DNA of 43,681 nucleotides from Pirellulales bacterium (GCA_030751095.1 JASMGX010000003.1:7366-51046), one strand, 5' to 3'. Positions 9,717-18,858 are shown, counted from the stretch's first letter. Program-made: numbers and translations. Notes: generated from the sequence alone by a model not told the origin.

Positions 9717-10956
9717 TCGGTCCCCGCAGCGATGGTTCCTGTTGCTGGTAGTTTTGCTGCCGGCTCTCGGCCTGATTGCTGCCGCTCCGGCAGAGGACGC
9801 TGCACCTGACAACAGCGGTGCGCTTGCACCAATTGACTCCTACCGCCCGCCAAAAGATATCGAGATCCCACGACCGGCTCCAATCGCGCCACCGAGCCGT
9901 GACCAAATAGAGGAGAGTATTCGGCGCGGTGTCGACCATCTCTGTGCCACCCAAAACAAAAATGGTTCCTGGGGTGGTCCGCGGCGGACAAAAGCGCTCG
10001 ACATCTACGCGCCTGTTCCTGGTGCGCATCATGGATTTCGCGCTGCGGTGACCTGTATGGCCGTGACCGCCATGATTCAGTCTGGCGACTCGCGCGACAG
10101 AGTCCAACAGGCGATCGATCGGGGTGAGAAGTGGATCCTCGAACAGTTGCCTAAAGTCCGTCGGGCCAATGCGACGGCCCTCTACAATATCTGGACGCAC
10201 GCGTACAGTCTGCAAACCCTGATGCTTCTACAGGATCGCGCTGGAGATGACCCAGCCAAGGCAGAAAAGCTCGCGCAATACGTGCGTGACCAGATTGAGC
10301 TGCTCACCCGTTATGAATCGATCAATGGGGGATGGGGGTATTATGATTTTACGGTGGGCGCCAAGCGGCCCTCCAGTATCGTAACCAGTTTTAGTGCCGC
10401 CACCTGTGTGATTGAACTGCAGCGGGCACGCGCGAAAGGTTTTAAGGTTCCCGATTCGGTAACCGACAAAGCGGTCGTTTCGATCAAACGCATGCGAAAG
10501 CCCGATTTCAGCTATCTGTATGGCGCGCATCACTGGTTCAAACCGATGTATTCCATCAATCGGCCAGGCGGGAGTCTGGGCCGCAGCCAGGTTTGCAACT
10601 TGGCTCTCCGCCGCGATGGCGATAAGGCTGTAACGGATCAGGTCTTGATCGACTGGTTGGACCGTATTTTCGCACGCAAGTTGTGGCTTGATATCGCCCG
10701 CAAGCGGCCGATTCCTCACGAATCCTATTTTGCGGTGGCGGGCTATTTTGTCTACTACGCCTACTACTATGCTTCGGGATGTATGTTGGAATTGCCGGCT
10801 GAGAAGCAGGCCATCTACAAGGCCCATCTCGCCCACCTGCTGCTTGGGCTTCAGGAAAAAGATGGCTGCTGGTGGGACTTTCCTCTTTACGACTACCACC
10901 AGCCCTACGGAACATCCTTCGCGGTGATGAGTCTGGTCCGTTGCCGAGAGCCATAG
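9685..10956 (+). CDS. Secreted prenyltransferase/squalene-cyclase-like alpha-toroid repeat protein
   Basis: Exported 423-aa protein built of alpha/alpha-toroid repeats like those of prenyltransferase beta subunits and squalene-hopene cyclases. The start is GTG 9685 or the adjacent ATG 9688, inside the end of the adaptor gene (32-bp overlap, different frame), with AAGGA about 10 bp upstream. A signal peptide (about 15-35, FLLLVVLLPALGLIAAAP) is followed by a Pro-rich spacer. The repeats then carry glycine/aromatic turns such as NGSWGG (about 92), NGGWGYYD (about 213) and DGCWWDFPLYDYH (near 400). No DXDD cyclase motif is visible, so a catalytic cyclase role is unlikely; the fold probably serves binding. 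The overlap suggests translational coupling with the adaptor gene. Confidence 0.75.
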   Translation: MMRFSRKTLTDRSPQRWFLLLVVLLPALGLIAAAPAEDAAPDNSGALAPIDSYRPPKDIEIPRPAPIAPPSRDQIEESIRRGVDHLCATQNKNGSWGGPRRTKALDIYAPVPGAHHGFRAAVTCMAVTAMIQSGDSRDRVQQAIDRGEKWILEQLPKVRRANATALYNIWTHAYSLQTLMLLQDRAGDDPAKAEKLAQYVRDQIELLTRYESINGGWGYYDFTVGAKRPSSIVTSFSAATCVIELQRARAKGFKVPDSVTDKAVVSIKRMRKPDFSYLYGAHHWFKPMYSINRPGGSLGRSQVCNLALRRDGDKAVTDQVLIDWLDRIFARKLWLDIARKRPIPHESYFAVAGYFVYYAYYYASGCMLELPAEKQAIYKAHLAHLLLGLQEKDGCWWDFPLYDYHQPYGTSFAVMSLVRCREP

Positions 10957-10994
10957 CCGCACATTTATAGCCGCACACTTATAGTCGCACGTTT
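10953..10994 (+). repeat. Three tandem 14-bp units at the 3' end of the prenyltransferase-like gene
   Basis: Units at 10953-10966, 10967-10980 and 10981-10994 read ATAGCCGCACATTT, ATAGCCGCACACTT and ATAGTCGCACGTTT. The first unit contains the gene's own TAG stop (10954-10956). Each later unit repeats a TAG, so the array looks like tandem copying of the gene's terminus. Confidence 0.8.
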
Positions 10995-11041
10995 TCTGGC
11001 GCAGGCCGGTACCCCGGGCCGATTATTGGGAAAAGCCACGC

Positions 11042-12463
11042 TTAATCTCGCAGAACCTTCCGCAGCGCGGTCTGTGCGGCGTGAAATCCACACATCCCAT
11101 GGACTCCGCCGCCCGGTGGCGTGGATGCCGAACAGATAAACAACTTTTTGTTGGGCGTCGTATAGGGTGGAAGTCGCAATGTGGGCCTTGCAAAAAATTG
11201 TCCTAATTCCAGCACCCCTCCCGTAATGTCGCCCCCCGGATAGTTGGCATTGTAGCTCTCCAGCTCAGTCGGATTCATCGTGTGCCGCTGGAGAATTAAA
11301 TCTCGAAATCCCGGCGCAAAACGTTCTACCTGGGTTTCAATCTTCTCGGTCATATCCTCGTTGCACCCGCTGGGCACATGGCAATAGGCCCAGCCGGTCT
11401 GTTTGCCCGCAGGGGCTCGCGATGGGTCGAAGAGGCTTTGTTGGGCCAGGAGGACAAACGGTTGCTCAGGTACGGTGCCTGAGCATGCTTCCGCTTCTGC
11501 TTTTGCAATCTCTTCAAAAGTACCACCAACGTGTACCGTGCCGGCGCGTCTTGCCGCCTCGTTTTTCCAGGGGATCGGCCCGGAGAGTGCCCAGTCGATC
11601 TTAAACACGCCCGGACCGTGACGAAACGCTTGGAGTTTACGGCAATACCGAGCGGGAAGCTGATCGGCCGCAATCCGCTGTACCGCTTGAGGCGTCAGGT
11701 CAAACAGGATTGCTTTGGCGGGAGGGAGATCGGCCATCGACTCAACGGGACATCCGGTCGTTACTTCTCCGCCCAGACTTTCCAGACAACGGAGCATGGC
11801 ATCTGCAATGGATTGTGAGCCCCCTTTCGGCAGGGGCCATCCGCTGGCGTGTGCGGTGATACAGAACATCAGCCCAACGGCAGCTGTAAGTTTTGCATCG
11901 AGTGGTCTTACGCTGTGGGCGGCCATGCCGGCAAACATTCCTCGGACCGCATCGGTTGAAAAATAGCGGTGGGCGATTCGCTCGGCGGACCGGAGCCCCT
12001 TGAGGGCAAAGCGGGCAACAAGCAAGGGCCGGCTCGGAAAAAGTGGCGGTGCGAGAAGTTGGGGCAACAGCTTGTCGGCATGATCGAGAAAAGGTTGGAT
12101 CAACTGTTCGTATCGCTGGCCATCTGTGCCGAACCGGTCCATGGTGGCCGGCAGTGATCGCTCAAGTACAGCCGCCGTGCCGTCAGCCATCGGGTGTGCG
12201 ACCGGAAGGTCGGGATCGATCCACTGCAAGCCAAAATCTTCCAGCCGCACTTCGGCAAAGAAGGGTGATGCCATCGCCAGGGGATGGATGGCCGAGCAGA
12301 TGTCGTGCACAAATCCCGGCAAGCTGCAGTTCGCCGATCGCATGCCGCCTCCGACCTGGTCCTTAGCTTCGAGCAGGAGGACTTGTCGTCCTTCGCGAGC
12401 GAGTGTGATAGCGGCCGCCAGACCGTTGGGCCCTGAGCCAACAATGACTGCGTCATACGCCAT
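11042..12463 (-). CDS. Phytoene-desaturase/PYROXD2-like FAD-dependent oxidoreductase
   Basis: FAD-dependent oxidoreductase of the carotenoid desaturase/amine oxidase superfamily, 473 aa. The N-terminal dinucleotide-binding motif is intact (VIVGSGPNGLAAAITLAREG), followed by the ribose-binding glutamate (VLLLEAKDQVGGGMRS). The C-terminus has the second FAD contact region (LFICSASTPPGGGVHGMCG), which in this subgroup reads PPGGGVHGMCG. Length and motifs fit the group annotated as NAD(P)/FAD-dependent oxidoreductase related to human PYROXD2, rather than a classical CrtI. The ATG at 12463 has AGGAG with 6-bp spacing. No carotenoid genes lie nearby, so the substrate cannot be assigned. It is separated by about 200 bp from the glycosyltransferase gene upstream of it on the same strand. 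Confidence 0.8.
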   Translation of the reverse strand: MAYDAVIVGSGPNGLAAAITLAREGRQVLLLEAKDQVGGGMRSANCSLPGFVHDICSAIHPLAMASPFFAEVRLEDFGLQWIDPDLPVAHPMADGTAAVLERSLPATMDRFGTDGQRYEQLIQPFLDHADKLLPQLLAPPLFPSRPLLVARFALKGLRSAERIAHRYFSTDAVRGMFAGMAAHSVRPLDAKLTAAVGLMFCITAHASGWPLPKGGSQSIADAMLRCLESLGGEVTTGCPVESMADLPPAKAILFDLTPQAVQRIAADQLPARYCRKLQAFRHGPGVFKIDWALSGPIPWKNEAARRAGTVHVGGTFEEIAKAEAEACSGTVPEQPFVLLAQQSLFDPSRAPAGKQTGWAYCHVPSGCNEDMTEKIETQVERFAPGFRDLILQRHTMNPTELESYNANYPGGDITGGVLELGQFFARPTLRLPPYTTPNKKLFICSASTPPGGGVHGMCGFHAAQTALRKVLRD

Positions 12464-12594
12464 GTTGTCTCCTGGGAAGATGGCTGCCTGCCGGCGCGAA
12501 ACAAGTCAGAAAGGCGAGGTGCGTGGCCGAAGAGAAAACGGCTTTCAGAGAAGGCGGTGGGCTGTTTGGCATCTGACGATGATGTTTATCCGGG

Positions 12595-12612
12595 AATTGA
12601 TCGGAATCAATT
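12595..12612. repeat. Short inverted repeat upstream of the FAD oxidoreductase gene
   Basis: AATTGAT (12595-12601) and ATCAATT (12606-12612) form a perfect 7-bp inverted repeat around the spacer CGGA. It lies in the 204-bp gap between the glycosyltransferase stop and the oxidoreductase start. It could be an operator; no promoter is clear beside it. Nothing else is visible in this gap. Confidence 0.3.
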
Positions 12613-12667
12613 ATCCGTTCGCTGGAGCGACTTTTTCGATCCATTTTCAAGTTTGGCTCTGTCGCAC

Positions 12668-13789
12668 TCACTGCATCGGTTCTCCCAGGGCAGCGGCGAT
12701 TAAAAGTTGTGATTCCTCTCCCACAGTATCCCGAACTTCGGGAGCAACAATCTTCTTGCAGTAGTCGGAATGGTTTGCCAACACCTCGCAAACCGCCGCA
12801 CACATTGCTTGAGGATCATCGGCGGGGTAGGTTACCACACTCTCCGGTCGGTTATTGTTTTCCGCCGCCACAACAGGGATACCGAGCAGCAGGCATTCAA
12901 AGACGGAGCTGCATTGACCGTCGCTGGTCGGCGTCCGCAAATAGAGTTTTGATTTCTGCATCAGTTTCATAAACGCTTCGTGCGAAAGATCGCCCGCAAA
13001 GCAAAGGTTGGATTCCAAACGCGCTGCATCGATCTGTTCGAAGATCCGTTTTTTAACGGGTGGCTCATTGTCGTCGAGGGACCCGACGACAATACATCCC
13101 AGGCTTGGTCGTTCTGTTTTGAGCAGCTTGAGCCCTTCAATCATGGTGTCCAAATAAAAGCCTTCTCGCATGAAGACATACGTGAAGATGACCGCATCGT
13201 GAGCCGCAAAAAACGCCTCTACTTTTTCGGGCAGGGGAACATCCCCGGTTGGTTGATCCGATTGTATGTAAGAAGTTCCAAATGCCTGGATCGGAAAAAC
13301 CTTCTCGGGCGAAATACCATACTCGACGATTTTTTCTTTTACAGCCTCGTTATTGCAAATGATCGCTTTTGGAAGCTTGAACATGAAATAGAGGATTGGA
13401 AGAAAATACTTGCTCCGCTCTCGCGGAAAGTAGCGTTGGTGCGTACCGGCATGCATCGTGAGTACGATCCGCCGACAAAATACGCATCCAGCGACCGCCG
13501 CGATCAGCGTCAGCAAAAAACCGATCGGGCCGTCTCCATTGGCGTGCATATGCATGGTGTAACCGCGAGCGGCATAACGAAACGTTTTTAGGAGATAATC
13601 GAGGCCGCTATTGACCGTAATATATCGCGAGTCGGGAATCTTGCGATTTTTTCCCAAGTTCAAAGCTTGAGAATCGTGCCCCATCTCTTCCAATCGCTCG
13701 CGAACAAAGCCGATCCGAATCGACCAGCCGGCTCGGGGTGGCGGGTAGGGACCGACTTCCAGAATTTTCGCCACTCGCTCCGGTTTCAT
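12668..13789 (-). CDS. Family 4-type (group 1) glycosyltransferase
   Basis: Cytoplasmic GT-B glycosyltransferase that transfers a sugar from an activated donor to a glycan or lipid acceptor. The open frame reaches 13870, but ATG 13789 has AAAGGA about 8 bp upstream and starts at MKPERVAKILEVGPYPPPRAGW-like sequence, the usual first beta strand with its glycine/proline loop. The product is 373 aa. The N-terminal half holds the acceptor side. The C-terminal half has strand IVVGSLDD, the helix SHEAFMKLMQKSKLYLRT and the donor-binding region SVFECLLLGIPVVAAE, which matches the E-x7-E area of GT4 enzymes. The gene lies 144 bp downstream of the metallohydrolase gene on the same strand. The acceptor is unknown. 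Confidence 0.8.
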   Translation of the reverse strand: MKPERVAKILEVGPYPPPRAGWSIRIGFVRERLEEMGHDSQALNLGKNRKIPDSRYITVNSGLDYLLKTFRYAARGYTMHMHANGDGPIGFLLTLIAAVAGCVFCRRIVLTMHAGTHQRYFPRERSKYFLPILYFMFKLPKAIICNNEAVKEKIVEYGISPEKVFPIQAFGTSYIQSDQPTGDVPLPEKVEAFFAAHDAVIFTYVFMREGFYLDTMIEGLKLLKTERPSLGCIVVGSLDDNEPPVKKRIFEQIDAARLESNLCFAGDLSHEAFMKLMQKSKLYLRTPTSDGQCSSVFECLLLGIPVVAAENNNRPESVVTYPADDPQAMCAAVCEVLANHSDYCKKIVAPEVRDTVGEESQLLIAAALGEPMQ

Positions 13790-13933
13790 ATGGTGATCCT
13801 TTTGGACTTTCGGTGTCGCAAAAACTGCCGCACTCTCCGAAACCTTGTCCGATTTGGATGTCAAAGTCAAGGCTTGACGGAAGCGGGGCGATGAAGCATT
13901 GGAACCATCGGCTTTGCAGACGAATCAGTGAAG

Positions 13934-16312
13934 CTATTTTTCTAGATCGTCATACGACTCGGCAAGGATTTTGCGGTAGGCTTCGCGAGCAACCTCAAAC
14001 GCTGCCGCTGCCGCCGCTCGCTCATGCTGGCGGATTTGTGGCATCTTTGATTTCCAACAGACATCGACGGAGTCCAGACACCACTTGGCACTCTTCTTAC
14101 TTGCGCGGATCGGTTTGCCATCAAGCTCAACAAAGATCGGATTGGTATGGGCAGCCGGCAGAATGCGTAACGCGATCCAGCTAGAGAGAGTCGGCTGATA
14201 ATCGAAACTCAGTTCGTTGATGCTTCCGTCGGCGACAATTTCCTGGCGCTCGACCGGCTCTCCGTTGACAATAAGTTCCACCGGAACACGCCGCGAATCT
14301 CCGATTCTGGCCCGTTCAAGATGCCAATACGGTTTTTGGGTCAGGGGCTTTTTGCGGATCGCTTCATCCGGCTCCTCGCCAAGAAGGGCCGCCGCCTTGA
14401 CATTGATTTTCAGCGGCTCGCCACTCTTCACCTCGAGCGTACTAACTTGGCCTGCGGCGCGCTGCTCGCCAACACCCAGACCGTTAATCTCAAAATCGAA
14501 CAGGTGGCTCAGGCCGTCACTGCAATAGCTGCGACCGTCACGGATGCCACGAATCCACCCTTCATAGGAGAGTTGGCTTCCCTCTTTGTTTTCATCATCG
14601 AGTTTCACATAGACTCGCCCCAGGCCAACTCGATCCCCATAAATGCAGGGAAAATCGGTCTCGCCGCTAATGCGACAGCGATAGCCACAGTTGAGCGTGT
14701 GGTACCAGATGTTGAGTTCCCAACTGATCGGGGTATCGACGGCCGATATAAAGTCGCAAGCGTCGTGGACCACATCGACGATGTACTCATTGGCCCCGAT
14801 TCCGTCGAAAGGTGGCACATGGTAGTTCGGCAATGACGTTTCGGGAACCGCCAGCCCCCAACCGCTATGCGAGTAGCCAACCACACCCCCTTGCGCTTTG
14901 CCCCACTTGAGAATTGGAAGGTTCCAACTCGGCCACTCGCCGAGCCGTTCTGTCTTGCGGCCCTCGAACCGGCCACTCTCGCCGTCATAGGTCCAATCGA
15001 AGGCTTCATCTTCGGCGTAGCTATAATCGTCCTCTTGAAGGTTTAAGAGGCAGAGGTGGCCGGCGTGAGACGAAGGAAAACCAGAAACCTCGACATCGTA
15101 GCGCATCAGGTAGCCCGGACGGGATGACTTGTCGATCTTCCCGGAGAAAAATTCTTTTTGATAATACCAACACGGTCCCCACGAGAGAACGCAGCCGACA
15201 TTGAGATCCTCACCTAAGATGTGCCGCATCATCGCATCGGGATCGACGCCCTCGGAGGGTGTCTCGTAATGCGCACAACCCGCAGCATGGATATGGTGGT
15301 CACCCGAGTACCAATCATGGTCTGTCAGCTTGATCCAACGCCTGAGAATGAAGGTCTCTTGATGTCGGGAACCACGGGGAACCGTGATGTTTCTCTTGAG
15401 GATCCGGTATTCCGGTCCGCGCGTGTAGGTCACCTCATACTCTCCGGCCGGCAGCAGCACCACTTCGCCACTGTGGCGATAGATCTGATCGTGAAAAAAG
15501 AAATCGGGGGCGAGCCGCTTGGAGCGAGCGGGAAAAATACGACCGCTTGCATTACGGATAATAAATTGCCCCGTTGTTGGCTTTAGATCCTTCTCGAGTA
15601 CTCGCAGTTCGACCTCTACTGCCGGCTCACAGTCGAACAACAGAGCCAGTTCGTTGCGAAAGCCTAGATCCTGCGTCCCTTGCCCCACGTCGAACGACAG
15701 CGTCGCCTCTCGCTTGCCCGCATCGCGGCTATAGATCATCAGAATGCGGTACTCGAGTTCCAGCCCCGACAGCTTTGGCATCATCGGCCTTTTGTCATAG
15801 GTCTCCAGTGACATCCAGCGATTCTTGATCTGCTCGGGCTTGATCGGTTTAGAGGGTTTTGAGGATCCGCTCGACCGGCGGTAGACCGGTTCAGAATTCG
15901 GGCTGCTCACCCGTAGCGGCGCCGTTACGCCCCCCTGGTTATGGATCTTCACCAGGAACATGGTCCACCCCTGTTGGAGCAATTTCCGTTTTGCAGGCCC
16001 GGGAGCGACCTTCACGCGGCTTTCCGGACTGATATTTACCGCCGCAAGCACAAGCGGATCGAGTACCCGCTGGATCGCACGGATCGTCTTTTTCTCATCT
16101 GTTTCCTTCATTGCCGCTTGCAGGGAAGCCTGTTGCAATTCGGTCAACGGCTGGCCGAGAAACTTGAGAGACTGTGCAACCCGCCGAACCTGGGCCGTGA
16201 GCGGTTGGGCCGCGACACCCTTAACGGACGGGAGCGGCTCGTCTGCTTCGAGTGTGGCCGCGACTGGGCATACACAAATCGCAAGGAAAATCGCCTTCGT
16301 GAGCTTCTTCAT
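13934..16312 (-). CDS. Secreted CehA/McbA-family (PHP-like) metallohydrolase
   Basis: Large exported protein, 792 aa from the chosen start. The open frame reaches 16456, but ATG 16312 follows GGGA by 9 bp and begins directly with a signal peptide (MKKLTKAIFLAICVCPVAAT). The N-terminal third (to about residue 330) is beta-rich and probably a carbohydrate- or protein-binding region. The catalytic part begins at DHDWYSGDHHIHAAG, the metal-binding HxH strand of PHP-type hydrolases. It continues through GVVGYSHSGWGL with another likely metal histidine and ends near GIRDGRSYCSDGLSH, which resembles the G-R-T/S-Y-x-S/T segment of CehA/McbA proteins. CehA and McbA are carbaryl hydrolases, but most family members have unknown natural substrates. 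A C-terminal helical tail rich in Ala and Arg follows. Confidence 0.75.
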   Translation of the reverse strand: MKKLTKAIFLAICVCPVAATLEADEPLPSVKGVAAQPLTAQVRRVAQSLKFLGQPLTELQQASLQAAMKETDEKKTIRAIQRVLDPLVLAAVNISPESRVKVAPGPAKRKLLQQGWTMFLVKIHNQGGVTAPLRVSSPNSEPVYRRSSGSSKPSKPIKPEQIKNRWMSLETYDKRPMMPKLSGLELEYRILMIYSRDAGKREATLSFDVGQGTQDLGFRNELALLFDCEPAVEVELRVLEKDLKPTTGQFIIRNASGRIFPARSKRLAPDFFFHDQIYRHSGEVVLLPAGEYEVTYTRGPEYRILKRNITVPRGSRHQETFILRRWIKLTDHDWYSGDHHIHAAGCAHYETPSEGVDPDAMMRHILGEDLNVGCVLSWGPCWYYQKEFFSGKIDKSSRPGYLMRYDVEVSGFPSSHAGHLCLLNLQEDDYSYAEDEAFDWTYDGESGRFEGRKTERLGEWPSWNLPILKWGKAQGGVVGYSHSGWGLAVPETSLPNYHVPPFDGIGANEYIVDVVHDACDFISAVDTPISWELNIWYHTLNCGYRCRISGETDFPCIYGDRVGLGRVYVKLDDENKEGSQLSYEGWIRGIRDGRSYCSDGLSHLFDFEINGLGVGEQRAAGQVSTLEVKSGEPLKINVKAAALLGEEPDEAIRKKPLTQKPYWHLERARIGDSRRVPVELIVNGEPVERQEIVADGSINELSFDYQPTLSSWIALRILPAAHTNPIFVELDGKPIRASKKSAKWCLDSVDVCWKSKMPQIRQHERAAAAAAFEVAREAYRKILAESYDDLEK

Positions 16313-16514
16313 CGCAAACATTCCCGGGTGTCGTTTACCGCTCATTTCTACGCCTACTATATGTGTTCTATTTTTACGTCTAGTTTTAGCCTGCTCGTGC
16401 AGCCGCGTGAGGCACATTCTTTGTATGCCACGTGCTGGAGCGAACAACAAATCCAATACGTACAGGAATGCCAGCAGGAAAAGATTCCTGGCCGCTCTCG
16501 GTGAGAGAGCTAAA

Positions 16515-16600
16515 TGGCCGAGGAGGGGATCGAACCCTCACGGGAGTTACCTCCCACGGGATTTTAAGTCCCGTGCGTCTGCCAATTCCGCCACTCGGCC
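16515..16600 (-). tRNA. tRNA-Leu (anticodon TAA)
   Basis: On the minus strand the 86-nt sequence folds as a class II tRNA. The acceptor stem is GGCCGAG/CTCGGCC with discriminator A. The D-arm is GTGGCGGAATTGGCAGAC. The anticodon stem (CGGGA/TCCCG) encloses the loop CTTAAAA, giving anticodon TAA. A long variable arm (GTGGGAGGTAACTCCC) and a T-arm with GGTTCGATCC follow. The long variable arm and anticodon agree on leucine (UUA codons). CCA is not encoded. Confidence 0.97.
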
Positions 16601-16806
16601 CTGGCTTGTGTTTCCCATGGTATCGCTCGCACAAGCCGCTGACAACGAGTCTTTGTGGAGGTTGCCGATCGCTGCTTGTCTGGGTGGTCTTGATGCGACA
16701 TACTGCCGAGTACCATTTCGGCCAGTCGGGTGGTGTCCTGGAGAGAGACTCCACGGCTTCTTGCGTAAAAAATATTGTGAATATCTTATTTCTACGGAGT
16801 CCTATT

Positions 16807-17073
16807 ATGAAAATGTGTCATGCCGGAATCGGGTGTTTTGTCGCAACCGCTCTTTTATTTATTGGCTGCGAAAAACCGAAGCCCACGATTGGAGAGCAGA
16901 TTGGAAACACCATCGACAGTACCATCCAAACGGCTACGGAAAATAGTTCCACAATAAAAAAGAATGTGAAAGACACAGCCGATCAGGCCAAAAAGAGTAG
17001 CGAAGCATTGCGCGGAGAGGTCAAGCAGGCAGTCGATGACCAATTCAAGCAGTTAGAGGGCGACAACAAGTAG
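16807..17073 (+). CDS. Small lipoprotein (88 aa) with amphipathic helical domain
   Basis: A short lipoprotein. The open frame runs from 16432, but that region crosses the tRNA. ATG 16807 is preceded by GGAG with about 8-bp spacing and starts a good lipoprotein signal, MKMCHAGIGCFVATALLFIGC, whose last cysteine (residue 21) would be the acylated residue. The mature 67 residues are highly charged and helical (KKNVKDTADQAKKSSEALR), resembling entericidin-like or apolipoprotein-like surface helices with heptad spacing. No enzyme motif is present. It is convergent with the HEAT-repeat gene 67 bp away. The function is unknown; a periplasmic or outer-membrane structural role is plausible. Confidence 0.75.
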   Translation: MKMCHAGIGCFVATALLFIGCEKPKPTIGEQIGNTIDSTIQTATENSSTIKKNVKDTADQAKKSSEALRGEVKQAVDDQFKQLEGDNK

Positions 17074-17090
17074 AGAGCAACAACAAGTAA
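17059..17090 (+). repeat. Imperfect tandem duplication over the lipoprotein stop codon
   Basis: The segment reads GCGACAACAAGTAGAGA followed by GCAACAACAAGTAATAT. The first copy ends the lipoprotein gene (TAG 17071-17073); the second repeats the same terminus just outside the gene with TAA in place of TAG. Most bases are shared between the copies. Confidence 0.6.
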
Positions 17091-17140
17091 TATCGTGATG
17101 CCCTGTGTTTCGTCGCCCGTTTTTTGGAATGGCACCCGAG

Positions 17141-18799
17141 CTAACCACCCTGAATGATTTTGATCGCTGCCGCCGCTGCTTTTGCAGCCTCGGGATTTTT
17201 GTCTCCGGTCGCTTTTTTCAGCGCGGGCAGTGCGCTTTTGGCGGGCTGGCCAAGTTTTCCAAGTGCGATAGCGGCTTCACGCCGGACGTTGGGATTTTCG
17301 GAGTCGAGAGTCTCGACAAAGAGGGGAACTCCTTTGGAGATCAGATCGGGATCACCTGGGTCGATCATTGCCAATGCCCAGGCAGCCGTCGCCGCGTGGT
17401 AGCGGTCGTCACTGTCGAGATGTGCCTTCAGGGCATCCTTGGCGCGCATTGCCTGAGGTCCAAGTTGCCCCAGCACATACATCGAAGCGTAGCTAATTCC
17501 TTTGTCATCATTACAACAACCCTCGATCGCAATATCGGTAGCCTCTTGTGCCGCCGGCCCGATATGCCCGAGAGTAAAGAGGAGTTCCCGGCGGACATCC
17601 GCCCGCTGTTCATTCCCGTACGCCTCGATCAATGCGGCAACCGCAGGTGCTGCTTTGGGCCCAAGTTGCTGGAGCAAGTAGGCCGCCTGCATACGAACTC
17701 GATCGTGCTGAAGTGCATGGATGAGTACCGGCAAGGCATCTTGGCCCAGTCCGGCAATTGCCGTGAGTGCGTCTTCGACAATCGAAAGGTCCGCGTCCTT
17801 TAGTGCATTTTCCAGGGCGGGCAGCATGATCGCAGGCCCCGGTTTTATATTCAACAACGCCTGTGCCGCTGCCCGGCGGACCTGCTGGTCCTCATCGGTG
17901 AGCATTACCGCAAGAAATCGGGCAGTCGTTTTTTGGATGGTTTTGTTGTCGGGATATATCTTGGCCAGTGCCCAACTTCCGGCAACCCATTGGAATGGAT
18001 CCTCGGTGTCGAGGTGGGTACGTATTTGTTTCGCGGCCGGTTTCGCGGCCGGGCCGATCATTGCCAGGGCATACACGGCCGCATGAGTAACGCCTTTCTC
18101 AGGATCGTCGAGCAGTTCGACGAGTTGCGGAACGGCACTCGCAGAAGCAGGGCCAATTTTGCCTAATGTTATGGCCGCTTCCATGCGTTGCCATGGTTCA
18201 TCCGGTTCTTTGAGGACTCCAATAATTGCCGGCACCGCTTCTTTTGCATCAGGTCCGATGGTCTGTAATACCAGAAGTGCCCAGTACTCGGTTCGATCAT
18301 CCTTCAAGGCCTCAATCATTGCCGGGACGATACTTGGCCCCCGATCGGCGAGAGCGTGGAGTGCTTCTCGGATTACGGCAGGATTTTGATCCCCAAGCGA
18401 TGCAATCATCAGCGGGACGACCATTTCCGGGCCGGGTTCAATTTCGCCGAGTGCATCGAGGGCGGCATAACGAACCGCAGGTTTCTCGTCCGTAATCAAC
18501 TTGGCAAGTGCACCCGCGGCCGGCAGGGCAGCTTTGCCAATTTTGCCGAGGGCATGTGCAGCATGGGCGCGAGTGTTCGCATCTCCGCTGGTGAGCAACT
18601 TTGTAAGTTCGGGGACTGCTTTGGCTGCGGATGGACCCAGATCGGTGATTGTTTCGATCGCAAGCTCAACCTTTTGTGGATCGTTCGATCGAAGGTCTTG
18701 GAGAAGTTTCGCCATATCGGCGGCAGAGGCCGAAACGGGTGTCCCCAGGCAGGAAACGAGCAGGCATATGGGACCGAGCAGAGCTATTTTTGAGATCAT
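17141..18799 (-). CDS. Secreted HEAT-repeat protein
   Basis: Exported 552-aa solenoid of HEAT repeats. A signal peptide (about residues 1-26, MISKIALLGPICLLVSCLG then ASA-like cleavage) is followed by an almost unbroken run of about 13-14 helical hairpins of 35-40 residues. Typical units are RAHAAHALGKIGKAALPAAG, RMEAAITLGKIGPASASAVP and VRREAAIALGKLGQPAKSAL. The conserved Asp/Arg in helix A and the A-x-x-A-L-G-x-I-G core of helix B are visible in most units. HEAT solenoids are protein-binding scaffolds; nothing here points to a specific ligand or to phycobilin-lyase activity. The gene is divergent from the secreted protein at 19036 and convergent with the small lipoprotein. Confidence 0.85.
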   Translation of the reverse strand: MISKIALLGPICLLVSCLGTPVSASAADMAKLLQDLRSNDPQKVELAIETITDLGPSAAKAVPELTKLLTSGDANTRAHAAHALGKIGKAALPAAGALAKLITDEKPAVRYAALDALGEIEPGPEMVVPLMIASLGDQNPAVIREALHALADRGPSIVPAMIEALKDDRTEYWALLVLQTIGPDAKEAVPAIIGVLKEPDEPWQRMEAAITLGKIGPASASAVPQLVELLDDPEKGVTHAAVYALAMIGPAAKPAAKQIRTHLDTEDPFQWVAGSWALAKIYPDNKTIQKTTARFLAVMLTDEDQQVRRAAAQALLNIKPGPAIMLPALENALKDADLSIVEDALTAIAGLGQDALPVLIHALQHDRVRMQAAYLLQQLGPKAAPAVAALIEAYGNEQRADVRRELLFTLGHIGPAAQEATDIAIEGCCNDDKGISYASMYVLGQLGPQAMRAKDALKAHLDSDDRYHAATAAWALAMIDPGDPDLISKGVPLFVETLDSENPNVRREAAIALGKLGQPAKSALPALKKATGDKNPEAAKAAAAAIKIIQGG

Positions 18800-18858
18800 G
18801 GAAGATTCCGCTTCTCTAATTCCGGATTTTATGGTTGCACGACGACCACGCTCTATTT

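Noticed and set aside
9685-10956. A true squalene or terpene cyclase
   Set aside because: No DXDD motif is seen, the protein is secreted, and it is shorter than cyclases.
13790-13870. Longer start for the glycosyltransferase
   Set aside because: ATG 13789 has an AAAGGA site and begins at the expected first strand; the extra 27 residues look non-conserved.
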